From Amaranthus tricolor (Eukaryota > Streptophyta > Magnoliopsida > Caryophyllales > Amaranthaceae): DNA of 64,000 nt. Shown in pieces: positions 12,475 to 24,239 of this stretch. Made by a program: the position numbers and the translations under genes. The stretch spans positions 34,026,007-34,090,006 of the forward strand of contig NC_080047.1 in assembly GCF_026212465.1 (NCBI RefSeq), in the 5' to 3' direction. Below the pieces are notes generated by a model that worked only from the letters and a program-made list of their open reading frames with translations, was not told the DNA's origin and made no database searches. How positions within the stretch are numbered: position 1 is the first letter of the stretch; each line of letters opens with the position of its first letter.

Positions 12475-15400
12475 ATGAATTTTAGGCAAGAAAGAAGTTG
12501 GATGTACAACTGACGAAAAAATGGAAAGTTTAGTTTAAGATTTATGAGAGGGTTAGAAGAGTTTTTAGATTTTGCTCGTACACAAAGCATGAGTTCTGAG
12601 ATTTGATGTCCTTGTAAAAAGTGTAAAAATTGTTGTTATAAGGAACCAGATGAAATAAGAGAACATCTAATGAGAAGGGGGTTTGTTGAAAATTACTATG
12701 AGTGGGAATATCATCAAAACACAGAGATAGGAACAACATCTGATGTTGTAGCGGTAGTGGGAGAGCAATCGTCAAACAATCCAAATCCATACTCACAGAT
12801 GGTGCATGATGCAGTAGCTAGTGTATTTCCAGACACTTACCATCAGTTTCTTCTCTCCCAGTATGGTGTAGTGTCAATAGATAATGAACCACCGGTACAC
12901 GTTGACGAATATCCAAACCCTCGGTGTCGACAGTTCTTTGAAATGTTAAATTCTGTAAAATAGTCTTTTATTTGAAGGTTGTAAAAATCACACCAAGATG
13001 TCTATTATTGGTTGACTTACAAACCTGAAGACAGACCATCGTCTAACTGAGAGGTGTTACGACGATATTTGTGCTATTGTGAACGAAGTGTTACCAGAAC
13101 AGAATACGATGGTAAACAACTTCTATGAAACGAAAAAACAAATAGCTGCCCTTGGATTACCCATTGAGAAGATAGATTGTTGTCCTAACGGATGTATGAT
13201 ATATTGGGGGAATAATGCGAATGCAACTTGCTGTTATATTTGTGAAACATCTAGATGGAGAAGAAATAGTAAAGGCGATAAGGTTTCGCGGAAACAATTT
13301 CATTATTTCCCCCTGGGCCCCAGATTACAAAGATTGTATGCTTCAGAGGCAACAGCTAGGCATATGAGGTGGCATGCAGAGCACCGCACTAAAGATGGAG
13401 AGATGATGCATCCGTACGATGCTGAAGCGTGGTTGACATTTAACGACATGCATCCAGACTTTGCAATGGAGACTCGAAACGTGCGGCTTGGTCTGTGTAC
13501 AGATGGTTTTAACCCCTTTGGAAGTTCCAGTCAACAGTATTCATCGTGGCCTGTCATTGTCACACCATACAATCTTCCGCCATGGATGTGCATGAAGAAG
13601 TCGTATATGTTCTTGACCGTGATTGTCCTTGGACCGAGTAATCCAAAGCACAACATTGACTTATATCTTCAACCACTAATACAAGAGCTGAATATGTTGT
13701 GGGAGGAGGGTATTTGTACATTTGATGTGTCAAGAAAGGAGAATTTTCAACTGCGAGCAGCTTTAATGTGGACGATCAATGACTTTCCAGCTTATTCGAT
13801 GTTGTCCAGGTGGAGTACTGCGGGCCGATATGCTTGCCCTTACTGCATGGATGATTCACAAGCCTTTTAACTTATGCATAGCAAGAAGATGTGTTGGTTT
13901 GACTGTCATAGAAGGTTTATAGATAGAAGTCATCCCTATAGGAGAAATAGAACAAATTTCAAATCAGGCGTTGTTGAGAAAAGAGATCCACCTATTATTC
14001 GGACTGGACATGAATTGCTTGATGAATTAGACCAGTTTGGTTTTTTGAGAGTCAATGAAGAAGATGCACCGGAACATAATAAAGAGGTTAGTAAGTACTC
14101 TGCTGGATGGAAGAAGAAGAGCATATTCTGAGATTTTCCATATTGGAGAACTAACATGATTCAACATAATTTGGATGTTATGCACATAGAGAAGGATGTT
14201 TTTGATAACATTTTCAACACTTTGTTGCGTGTGCCAAGTAAAACAAAGGATCACATCAAGGGTAGACACGATCTGCGAGAACTTGGTATACGTTCAGAAT
14301 TGCATCCTATAGGTTCGTGTATTCTCAAACCTTTATAGAATTAATAATTAATAATAATTCATGTAATATGTTATTATGATTATATATAGGTATGTCTATT
14401 CCTAAAGCTTCCTATACATTAAATGAACAACAGATATGTGCTTTGTTTCAATGGTTGAAGAGTATAAGATTTCCCGATGGTTATGTGTCCAATATGGCAA
14501 GGAATATTGACATGGCCAAGCATCAATTGTTCGGCATGAAAAGTCACGACTGTCATGTTTTCATGCAACGCTTAATTCCAATTGCATTTAGAGAATTGCT
14601 ACCGGTGAAGGTTTAGGAAGCTCTTACCGAGTTGAGCTATATTTTAGAAGTTTGACAACCACAAAGCTATGTGTGGAGGATTTGAGGAAGATGGAAGCAG
14701 ATATTCCGATTATCATCTGCAAACTAGAGAATATATTTCCGTCCACATTCTTTGATAGCATGGAACACCTTCCTATACATTTGGCATATGAGGCTAGGAT
14801 TGCAGGACCGGTCCAATACAGATGGATGTATTCATTTGAGAGGTATATAAATCATACGTAATTAATTTTTTCATTATTCTACCGGTGAACTAATTTTTCC
14901 ATACAGGTACCTTAGACATTTGAAATTGAATGTGAAAAATAAAGCTCATGTTGAATCGTCGATATGCAACGCATATTTAACCGAGGAAGCATCGCATTTT
15001 GTTTCCCATTATTTTGAGCCACATGTGCGATGCAGGGTCAGAGACCTTCCTAGGAATGATGATGGAAGTTACAACAATATTGAAACTGGTGTATTCACAA
15101 TCTTCAGTCACCCAATAAGATTTCATGGAAAAGGAAAAGCATATATTTTGGATGAAAGAGATTACGAGATTTCACATAGATACGTGCAAATGAACTGTCC
15201 AGATGTGGATGTATTTGTATCTGAGTTTAAAAGTTCAATTCAAAGACATCAACCGAATTGGTCAAGTCAGAGGATTGAAGCGTTTGTGCAAGAGAATTTT
15301 ACAAATGCGTTCAGACTAGCAATATGTTGTTCATATTTTACGTTAATTATTATGTATGTCAGTATTACGTTAATTAAATTCATAAAGTTATTTTCATTTA

Positions 15401-16146
15401 TCTGACAGGCAACACAAGGATCATTCAATAACCGAGTGAACAGTGACATTTTGAAGCAGATGGCTGAAGGAACACTTAAACATGCTCGGAGTTACAATGT
15501 CTGTTACACAAACGGATATAGATTCCATACAGTACATCATGCATCAAATAAATATGCAGACAATAGTGGAGTGTGCGTCAAAGCTGCTGACAACAGTTGT
15601 GACGAAGAAGATTTTTACGGGCAATTGCTTGAAATTGTAGAGGTTGAATACCCGGGGATACCTATCAAAAGAGTAACATTGTTCAAATGTCATTGGTATG
15701 ACCCAACTACTACTTGAAATAGGCACGAAACAAACATTCATAAACGATATAAGTTAGTTGACATACATCAGGGTCGCTCGTATCGTTTATATGATCCATT
15801 TGTGTTGGCAAGTCAAGCATGTCAAGTATATTATCTTCCATACCCGAGTACAAGACAAAATTTAAAAGATTGGAGAGCGGTTTACAAAGTCAAACAAAAT
15901 AAATTTGACAAAGAAATAGAACAACAATCCAAAGATGCTGCTTTCCAAGAAGAAAATAGGGACCGTATTGAAATTGAAGAAGATGTTTCCCAAACACCGC
16001 TTCTTGATCCATCTGGCGAAATTATTCAACAGGTGCATGTTAATGATGAAGATACTGAAGAAGATGTGGATCTTGTACAGTCAGAAAACGAAGCATCCGA
16101 AGATGAAGATGTTGAGAACGACGACAATTTTAGTGATGAAGAGTAA
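12475..16146 (+). pseudogene. CACTA (En/Spm) transposase TNP2 pseudogene
   Basis: Domains in order are: transposase-associated domain (12,475-12,710; WMYN start, CPCKKCKN zinc motif), Tnp2 catalytic domain (about 12,970-14,340; CPNGCMIYW, CWFDCHRRF and HNLDVMHIEKDV segments), DUF4218 (14,390-15,000; KSHDCHV, HLPIHLAYEA, GPVQYRWMY), DUF4216-like region (15,500-15,870; GYRFHT, FKCHWYDP, KLVDI), then an acidic tail ending TAA 16,146. Short introns are visible at about 14,335-14,390, 14,862-14,907 and 15,320-15,408. It is broken by at least six stops (12,511, 12,604, 12,961, 14,129, 14,614, 15,715) and by frameshifts near 12,970, 13,866 and 14,640. Five of these stops read as Arg-CGA or Trp-TGG turned to stop. 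The intact protein would cut and join CACTA ends. Confidence 0.9.
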
Positions 16147-16217
16147 TTTAATTATTTAATATTTTGTAATATTTAATACAATTTTATTATATTCCTCCGA
16201 ATTATTAATATTTTGTA

Positions 16218-16736
<519 letters not shown>

Positions 16737-16774
16737 GATAGCTAGGCATGGCCACGGGGCGGGTTACCCGGAAC

Positions 16775-17100
16775 CGAACCGGTCCCGAACCGCTTGGAAC
16801 CGGATCCGGAATCGGAACCGTTTGCGACAGGTTCCGAACCGCCCCGAACCGCGAAACCGTGAAACCGCCGGAAAAAAAGTTGCCGGAACCGTGAAACCGC
16901 CGGAAAAAACCATCGTGAACCGGGTGAAAAACCCGCGGTTTGGAACCGGAACCGGTCCGGGAGAACCGGTCCAACGGTTCCATGGAACCGGTTCTGGAAC
17001 CGGAACCGGTCCGGTTGAACCGGCTCTACGGTTCCGTGGAACCGGAACCGGGACCGGTCCGGTTGAACCGGCCCACCGGTTCCATGGAACCGGTTCGCCA
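16775..17100. repeat. Left subterminal GAACCGG repeat block of the hAT
   Basis: Dozens of copies of GAACCGG/CCGGTTC in both orientations. Matching copies lie at 19,225-19,390 near the other end. Such arrays are known binding sites for hAT transposases. Open frames through this block are low-complexity artefacts. Confidence 0.85.
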
Positions 17101-17144
17101 AAAGTTACCGTTTATGACCGTTGAACTAGCCGTTGCATTTTTCA

Positions 17145-17153
17145 TTATAAATA
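17145..17153 (+). promoter_or_regulatory. TATA box of the hAT transposase gene
   Basis: TTATAAATA lies about 150 bases before the first ATG and is followed by a CT-rich leader. No other ATG occurs between it and 17,300. Confidence 0.6.
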
Positions 17154-17299
17154 CTCATCAATTTCAATCATTTTCATTCACAACTCATCTCTTCTCCTAC
17201 TCTCTCTACTTACTCTCTCTACTTAATTCTTTAATTACACAATATAGAGCAATCCTTAGAAGCACTCTTAAAAGACGCACAATTAAATTATACGAATCA

Positions 17300-18871
17300 A
17301 TGCGCTATGAATTAGTTGAAATGTTTAAATCGTTTAATGGTAGGGTTAGCATAACAACTGATATTTGGTCTGCTCCCCCACATTTAGAACCTTATATGTG
17401 TGTAACAGCACACTGGATAGATCGAAATTGGATTATGCAAAAAAGAATAATTGCTTTTGAGACAATGGCAGAAAGACATACCGGTGAAAACATAAAATAT
17501 AGATTAGTAGAGATATGTAGAGAATGGAACTTATTAGATAAAATATTTTGTTGTTCAACTGATAATGCAACCGCGAACATTAAATGTATAGAACTTTTGT
17601 TTAACGAACCTGCTTTTAGTTTAATCCTTGGGGGTAGCTTATTACACATACGTTGTTGTGCGCATATAATTAACTTATCTTGCCAAGCAGGCATAAAACA
17701 ATTAAGTGATTTATTAGAACCAATTAGGGATATAGTGAAATGGCTTAGGATCGGAAAGATAAAAAGACGATATAAACAATTATGTGACCAATACCAACTT
17801 AAAAAAGTGTATTGGTCATTAGATACTCCTACACGTTGGGGCTCAACCAACGATTTATTAAGAAAGGCGATTGCTTATCGCCCAGTAATAACACAACTAT
17901 ATAGTGAGTGTACAGATAGTTTCATAGCTGATGACACTTGGGAATTAGCTATAGGTGTACATAACATATTAGAAGCGTATGACCACGCGACTAAGATTTT
18001 TTCTTATGTTTATGAACCGAACGTTCACTTAGTAATAAGTGAATGTATTACTATTTTTTATCATCTCCTTAAATATACACATGAAGATACTAACCCAAAA
18101 TTGAGGCCGATTCTTGCAGATATGATGGAAAAATGGCAAGCATATTTTACCGATTTTCCTTATATTTATGGAATCGCAACCATTTTGGACCCACGTTTTA
18201 AAACTGAGGTCCTTACTAAAGTAATAGGATTTTATTACCAATCGTTAGATCGCCCGTCTACTGATGTACATAATTATGTAGGAACATGTAAAAAATATTT
18301 AGCAGAACTCTATGATTTTTACGCTAGTGTATATAACCCGAAACGCGATATGTCTAGGCGTGCTAGCGTTTCGGCACGTCCCTCTTACTATAATTCGGTA
18401 ATAGCTAACATAATGACTCAAGATGATAGTTTTGTAGGATCATCTTCTTCTTCCTCGACCTCATATTTAGAACTAGACAGTTATCTTAAACACCACTTTG
18501 AAATAGACCAAAGTATCTATGATATTTTGGAGTGGTGGAAAGAAAAATCTGTTAAATTTCCCATTTTATCGAGAATTGCAAAGGATATCCTTGCAATTCC
18601 CGCGTCAACAATTGCGTCGGAGTCTGCTTTTAGTGCAGGTAGAAGAGTTTTGGACGAAAAGCGATCTCGTCTTGCTCCACATAGTATTCAAATATGTGTT
18701 TGCAAGAAAGATTGGGATCAAGCGGAGATTCGAACACAAGGACTAAGGAATGATGATGATCAAGACGACGATGATGATCCATGGATGATGATGGATACAT
18801 CTGCATCATCGTCAGGAGGAGAGTCAGCGGAAGCATCTAATCAACCACATGATGATGACGAAGACGAATAG
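17300..18871 (+). CDS. hAT transposase lacking its N-terminal BED zinc finger
   Basis: An open frame of 523 codons from ATG 17,300, the first ATG after the TATA box. It has the RNase H-like hAT fold, with acidic residues at about D21 (TTDIW), D88 (STDNAT) and E441 (ASESAF). The C-terminal hAT dimerisation region is at about 410-475, followed by an Asp/Glu-rich tail. Related plant proteins of the RICESLEEPER type have a BED zinc finger and a further 100-150 residues upstream. Here homology starts abruptly near 17,248, directly behind leader-like sequence, so an internal deletion has removed the DNA-binding end. The protein may fold and dimerise but should not bind the element ends by itself. 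The longer open frame upstream reads through subterminal repeats and is not the real start. Confidence 0.85.
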   Translation: MRYELVEMFKSFNGRVSITTDIWSAPPHLEPYMCVTAHWIDRNWIMQKRIIAFETMAERHTGENIKYRLVEICREWNLLDKIFCCSTDNATANIKCIELLFNEPAFSLILGGSLLHIRCCAHIINLSCQAGIKQLSDLLEPIRDIVKWLRIGKIKRRYKQLCDQYQLKKVYWSLDTPTRWGSTNDLLRKAIAYRPVITQLYSECTDSFIADDTWELAIGVHNILEAYDHATKIFSYVYEPNVHLVISECITIFYHLLKYTHEDTNPKLRPILADMMEKWQAYFTDFPYIYGIATILDPRFKTEVLTKVIGFYYQSLDRPSTDVHNYVGTCKKYLAELYDFYASVYNPKRDMSRRASVSARPSYYNSVIANIMTQDDSFVGSSSSSSTSYLELDSYLKHHFEIDQSIYDILEWWKEKSVKFPILSRIAKDILAIPASTIASESAFSAGRRVLDEKRSRLAPHSIQICVCKKDWDQAEIRTQGLRNDDDQDDDDDPWMMMDTSASSSGGESAEASNQPHDDDEDE

Positions 18872-18939
18872 GATCAATCCGACAAACGACAACGATAAAT
18901 CAACATTCAACAACTATAAATAAAAGGTATGACAAAGAA

Positions 18940-18972
18940 CTACGTGGGCTTTGATTCCTTCGGGATACGTAG
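18940..18972 (+). other. Hairpin just downstream of the hAT transposase gene
   Basis: CTACGT and ACGTAG form an outer stem around an inner ATTCC/GGGAT stem with a short loop. It lies about 70 bases after the stop codon. A possible 3' UTR structure; its function is unknown. Confidence 0.5.
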
Positions 18973-19414
18973 GCAGCTTAGTATTCATTTGGGTACTAGG
19001 TTCAAGTCCATTTTCTCCCTCTTTTTTTATTAATCATCTTTATCGACATTATCATTGATTCGTTTCTTATTAATTTATTTTTTTCATTCTTTTTAGTAAA
19101 TATTTCAATAACGATGACAACTTGACATGCAATGAATTTCGCTAATAATCAAGTAATCATCAAAGGTACGTCCACGATATTATAGTATTTTTTTATTATA
19201 TAAATATTTAAAGAAAAAATAAAAATGGAACCGATGGTCCGACCCGCCCGTCCCGTGAGTTGGAACCGCCGGAACCGCCTCATGAACCGCCAAGGAACCG
19301 TTTGGAATCGCCCGGAACCGGAACCGTTCGCGACAGGTTCCAAATGGAACCGGAACCGGGTGGAACCGGAACGGAACCGGACCAACCCGGACCGTGGCCA
19401 TGCCTATTGATAGC

Positions 19415-20511
19415 ACATCCAATATTTTCCCCACCGCAGCACGCAAAGGTTTTCGAGGTTCAGGCGACGAACCAGCGACCGCCATACCTGTCGCTAATCT
19501 GAAAAAGTCAAATTGTGTTGTCCTGTCAACCCAGGTGCGACGAACCAGCGACGAGCCTTCTGGTCGCCAGCTCCCGCTGAAAAAACATAAAATTTTGCCC
19601 TAATTTCTCATTTCCTACGACTCTATTTTCATTTCCTTATACTTCTTCATTTTCCTTTACGCCTCTTCAGCTCTAAATTTTCTTTTCCTCCATTAATCTT
19701 ATTATCTATTAATTTTCTTTTCTCTCTTAGTCTCATCCTCATCATTTTGTGGTTACTACTCATCTTCAACTCTAAAATTCTCATCTTTTTATTAAAAGGT
19801 TAGTGTTTATTATTTATTTTTTTTGAATTTTTTCAATGTTCTTGATGATTATGATGATAAATTATGTTTGAATGTTTTTTTTTAAATGTTTGATTTCGAG
19901 CTATGGAGTACATTGTCATCTTCAACATGTTTTTTCTTGTTATTTCATGATGTTTATGTTGAATTATGTATGTTTTTTTTTTATATTTCAAAATATGGTA
20001 TATTTTGAGCATGTCTAATGTTATTATTTTTTTTGTCATTTTTTGTATGTTTTTTTTAATATTTTCAAATTATGGTATAACTTGATCATGTTTAATGTTA
20101 TTTTTATGCATTTTTCGAATTTCGGAGTAATTTATATTTTCGAATTATGGTATACTTTGAGCATGTTTTATGTTATATTTTTCCAGATTTCTTTTATTTA
20201 AAATGTAACTCTGGAATTATAGAGTAATTTATTTTTAATATGATGTTATTACACATCAGTTTTGAAATTTTTTTATTTTTTTTATATTTTCGAATTATGG
20301 TATAACTTGAGCATGTCTAATGTTAATAAAAACAATTTTTTTTTTAATTTTTAAATGTAATTTTCGAATTACTTTAATATTATACGTAGTAATGTTTAGT
20401 TTGGAATGATAAAATTCATTACGTAGATAAAATTGGTACATTCTATGGTATAGATAAGATTGATTTTAGTTGAAAATAATATTAGGGTTTGAAATAAATA
20501 TTATAGGCAAA
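19415..20511. other. CACTA internal spacer with GCGAC-type repeats, then AT-rich sequence
   Basis: At 19,430-19,570 short motifs such as GCGACGAACCAGCGAC recur in both orientations (GTCGC, GCGAC), resembling CACTA subterminal repeats. From 19,620 the sequence is AT-rich and repeats phrases such as TTTCGAATTATGGTAT (about 20,060, 20,140, 20,290). No gene is visible until 20,512. Confidence 0.45.
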
Positions 20512-21509
20512 ATGAGTAGCGACCCTAGTGATTGGGCTAGCGACATCTTCTTGAATAATTTGTCGACTAGCAACGACAACAATAGCGACGAAGACAACAG
20601 TAACCAAGTTCATGGGAGTAGTGAAAATACTCCAAGTTTTTCCATACATAATATGGAAGAGGACGATGGAGAAGATCCTCGTCTGAATCTTCCATGGCTA
20701 CCAACCATAAACAAGTAAATATTTTTATAATCTTATTATCATTAATATTTTTTCAATATTAAAATTTCATTGTAAACTAATTTTGTTAATTATTGTAAGA
20801 TTTAATCCGATATTCGGGAATACCATTGCATCAAAAATAAGGGCTACCTTTAATTATAGATAAGATGTCGAAGGTACTAGTTGGAAGGGTGTGACCAAAC
20901 CCACTAAAGATTTTTATTTTAATGAATTTAAGGTAAAATTATTATTTAGTTGTTTATTTTTAGACTTTTTATATATAAATTATTTTAAGTATTTTATTTG
21001 ATGAAATATTTATGTATTTAGAAACAATACAAATGGGACCCTCACCTCGAACATTTCGTTCGAAGGTCATGAGAGGAAAAAGCCGCAAAGCGCTATGCGG
21101 ATATGCTTTTCAAATGGCGCAAGACGTTGATAAGCAAGGCCGATTTTAAACCTCCTTCCATCGATAATGAGACCTGGGCGCGATGGAAGGCTGATTGGGA
21201 ACGCCCAGATAATAAAGCCGTTTCGGCTAGGAATTCCTCCAATCGACGTGGAGGAAGTGACAAAGCTGAAGCCACCCATATAGGTGGCTCAATCCCGCAC
21301 GCCAGAACAATGCGGGATTTGGTGAGTATTTAGTTAATTAAGTAGTATTATATTGAATTTTTTTATTATCTTTTGTTTAATTTTAAATCATTTTTTTTAT
21401 ATATTTCAGGAACAATCATAAGGTCAAAAACCCACAACCTATGAAATTTTTACACGAACACATGGGGTCTTTCACAATGAAACAGGGGACTGTTCCCAAT
21501 GGACTAATA
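20512..21509 (+). pseudogene. Second CACTA protein, Transposase_24 (Ptta/En/Spm) type, broken
   Basis: ATG 20,512 follows a splice acceptor at about 20,506. Four exon-like pieces are readable: 20,512-20,714 (acidic Ser/Asn/Asp-rich N-terminus), about 20,800-20,932, 21,022-21,320, and 21,410-21,509, separated by short AT-rich introns. The conserved part has WDP, KKASKR-like (EEKAAKRYADML), WARWKADWERPD, GGS and PTTYEIFTRTH segments, as in Transposase_24 proteins. Stops occur at TAA 20,861, TGA 21,070 and TAA 21,419. It lies on the same strand as TNP2, as expected for the accessory, DNA-binding gene of one CACTA element. Confidence 0.75.
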
Positions 21510-21658
21510 GTAAGTCACAAAAAGTTAACGTAATAATCTATTAAACTTGTTTATTTCTTTTTTTTAAGTATCAATTAATACAAATATTTATATTTAATTT
21601 AATTAACTTAATTTTCTTAATTAAGATTGCTTGTGAGATTGACATGTGTAATTGTAAT

Positions 21659-21878
21659 CTCTTCGTTCCATTGAATTTGCATCATTTTCCAATTTGGTCC
21701 GTCCCACTTAATTTGCATAATTTCTACTTTTTGACAATGACCCACCACTTTATTTTAATCTCATTCATACATTTTAATTCTCTTTTAATTTCATCCACAC
21801 AATTTATTCTCTCTCTTCATTTATTACCACTTTCTTATTACATGAATTTCTCTTGAATGCAATTCAAAAAGGACAGAG
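21659..21878. mobile_element. Stowaway-like MITE (about 220 bp)
   Basis: Ends read CTCTTCGTTCCATTGAATTTGCAT and, on the other strand, CTCTGTCCTTTTTGAATTGCAT, with TA-containing flanks. Stowaway/Tc1-mariner MITEs in plants have such CTCC(T)GTTCC-like ends. Confidence 0.6.
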
Positions 21879-22284
21879 TAATATCATTATATGATTGTAT
21901 GATTGTTGAATAATTGTTATGAAACATAGTAGACCCCATATGGGTCTATTTATATGATAGTTTCTCTTTTTTCAGTTTAAGAGAATATTCTTAAAAAGGC
22001 AATTTTGATTGTAATCTATGTTTACGATCAAAAAATTTATTTTATTCCATAGTTGTTACAATCAAAAGTTTTATTTGATTACATAATTATTACTAATCAA
22101 AATTATATTTATATCCTCTCTAAAATAATAATGTAATCCAACGAAATCAATGGTTTTTTTATACATTGTTATTAATTGATTATAAATATCAATTCATTTT
22201 CTTTGAATATTCATTATTAGTTATAAAATAATATATAGAATTGGAATAATTTTGTAATTATTTAATTAAAACAATTGTTAATTT

Positions 22285-22757
22285 TTTTCCTTAAATGTAG
22301 AATAAATATTGATAAAGGGATACAAAATTGATAATTAAAAAATAATTTGTCACATTAGTGGCATTTAATACATTGTCATTCACTGATTATAAATATCAGT
22401 TTTTTTGCATCTTATATTTAATTTGAGTTTCAAAATTATAAACAACAATGAATTATTTGTTTAATTATTTTAGTTGAAATAATTATTAATTTCTTTCCTA
22501 AATTATAGAATTAATGTTAATTTCTTTCCTTAAATGTAGAATAAATATTGATAAAGGGATACAAAATTGATAATTAAAAAATAATTTGTCACATTAATGG
22601 CATTTAATACATTGTCATTGACTGATTATAAATATCAGTTTTCTTGCATCTTATATTTAATTTGAGTTTCAAAATTATAAACAACAATGAATTATTTGTT
22701 TAATTATTTAGTTGAAATAATCATTAATTTCTTTCCTAAATTATAGAATTAATAATT
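22285..22757. repeat. Two-copy 239-bp tandem duplication, AT-rich
   Basis: The segment starting near 22,291 (TTAAATGTAGAATAAATATT) repeats at 22,530 and continues with only scattered differences. A more diverged third copy precedes it at about 22,150-22,280. No coding potential. Confidence 0.85.
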
Positions 22758-22867
22758 GGATAGGGAATGCAATGCCAAAAATTATCAATCTAATCACAAA
22801 ATAACACATGTCACAAGCTTCTTAAGCTTGGCATATGTTATTATACTTTAAAATTAATAGATTAATA

Positions 22868-23123
22868 CTCCCTCCTATTCACCTTAGGAGTCCTATTTGA
22901 CTTTTTACGGATTTTAAGGAGAGTCAAAAGTGGAACCCTAAGAGTAGGAAAGAGAGTGGTATTATGGGTTTTTTAATCTAAGGAAGGAAAATTAGTATGG
23001 GTAATGGAGGGTATAATTGAAAATATGATAAAGTTACTAATGGCATAAAAGTCAAAAACTCATACTAAAAATAGAAATGAGACAATTAAGGTGAATAGGA
23101 CACATAAACTGAATAGGAGAGAG
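22868..23123. mobile_element. Stowaway-like MITE (256 bp)
   Basis: Terminal repeats CTCCCTCCTATTCA and CTCTCTCCTATTCA face each other, flanked by TA at 22,866-22,867 and 23,124-23,125. Confidence 0.8.
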
Positions 23124-23134
23124 TATATGATATA

Positions 23135-23394
23135 TTCCCTTCTATCCTCCACAAGTCTCCCATTTGCTTTTTGAGCACTGTTCATCTTTTACTCTTTATT
23201 TTTATTTTATTATTAATCTATAAATTAAAATATAGTCAAGTGAGATTTTGTTTGATTCGTCTCAATGCAAGGATTATTTATATCAACTTTTCATAATTTT
23301 TAATTATGAATAATTAGAGATATTAAGAATTGAATAAGTACATTGGATAAAGTGTATAAAGCAAATAAAACAATTGGGGTGAATATTGAGAGAG
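23135..23394. mobile_element. Stowaway-like MITE (about 260 bp)
   Basis: Imperfect inverted ends (TTCCCTTCTATCC and CTCTCTCAATATTC on the other strand) with flanking TA. Its interior is closely similar to that of the element at 23,626, so the two are the same family. Confidence 0.65.
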
Positions 23395-23625
23395 TATAAT
23401 TATACTTAATAATGTTGTGCACTTGATTCTTGTTTTGCAAAATTTCTCAATAACAATCAATGAATACTTAAAACTTCAATATTATCCTAAATAAATAAAT
23501 TTTAGATAACTATTTAAAGTTCAATCAATTGTTAATATTTACTCCATATGTTTGATTTGATTTGATATCTTGAATTATTACTAAATATGTTTGATCTTAT
23601 TTTTCGATGAGTGGACAATTTTATA

Positions 23626-23876
23626 TTCTCTCTGTTTCAGTGAGTTTGCTCTATTTGATTTCTTAATAATATTCACAATTTAGTCTTATTTGTATTTTAT
23701 TTACGATTGATAAGTTAAAATATAGTCAAGTAAGATCTTGTTTGATTCATATCAACGCAAGGATTATTAATATCAACTTTTATAATTTTTAATTATGTAT
23801 AATTAGAGATATTAAAGTTTCAATAATTGGCTTGGCAAATGTGCCCAAAGTAAATAGAACAAAGTCACGGAGGGGG
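23626..23876. mobile_element. Stowaway-like MITE (251 bp)
   Basis: Ends TTCTCTCTGTTTCAGTGA and CCCCCTCCGTGACTTTG (other strand), flanked by TA at 23,624 and 23,877. It shares a core of about 100 bp with the element at 23,135. Confidence 0.75.
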
Positions 23877-24239
23877 TACTATGTAATCAAATTAAATTCT
23901 ATAAAATTATCACATTTATCAAAACTCTAAAAAAATGTCATTTGTGATTTTACTGTTCTTTTAATACTTTCTTAGGTTTTTAATAGTTGCAATACTTCTG
24001 TTTTTCACGCTATCCATGCACAATTTTAATCTTTAACATATTTAATTTTATATAATAAAAAATTCTAAAAAGTTAATATTATGAAAATATGTATTATGAC
24101 ACTAAAAAAAATTCTACTAAAAGGTGAGAAAGTAATATTTATGATAGACAAAGTAAAAATTTAATAAGGGGAACAATTTTGTGCGATAGACGAGATAAGC
24201 AAAAGCTATCAACAGAAGAACATTAGGAGTGGATGAGTT

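Larger units (their letters stand above)
16743..19406 (+). mobile_element. hAT transposon with truncated transposase (2,664 bp)
   Basis: Ends are TAGGCATGGCCACGG and its complement, with perfect 8-bp target duplications TTGATAGC at 16,735-16,742 and 19,407-19,414. GAACCGG-type subterminal repeats fill about 16,775-17,100 and 19,225-19,390. It carries a TATA box, a CT-rich leader, one open transposase frame and a hairpin after the coding region. Its first 21 bases match those of the hAT at 5373 at 18 positions, so the two belong to one family. It inserted next to the AAT microsatellite, between the two CACTA genes. Confidence 0.96.

Noticed and set aside
21510..24239. CACTA right terminal repeat
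   Set aside because: I searched for TTGTAGTG-like ends on both strands and found none; the right end is lost or lies in unrecognised sequence.
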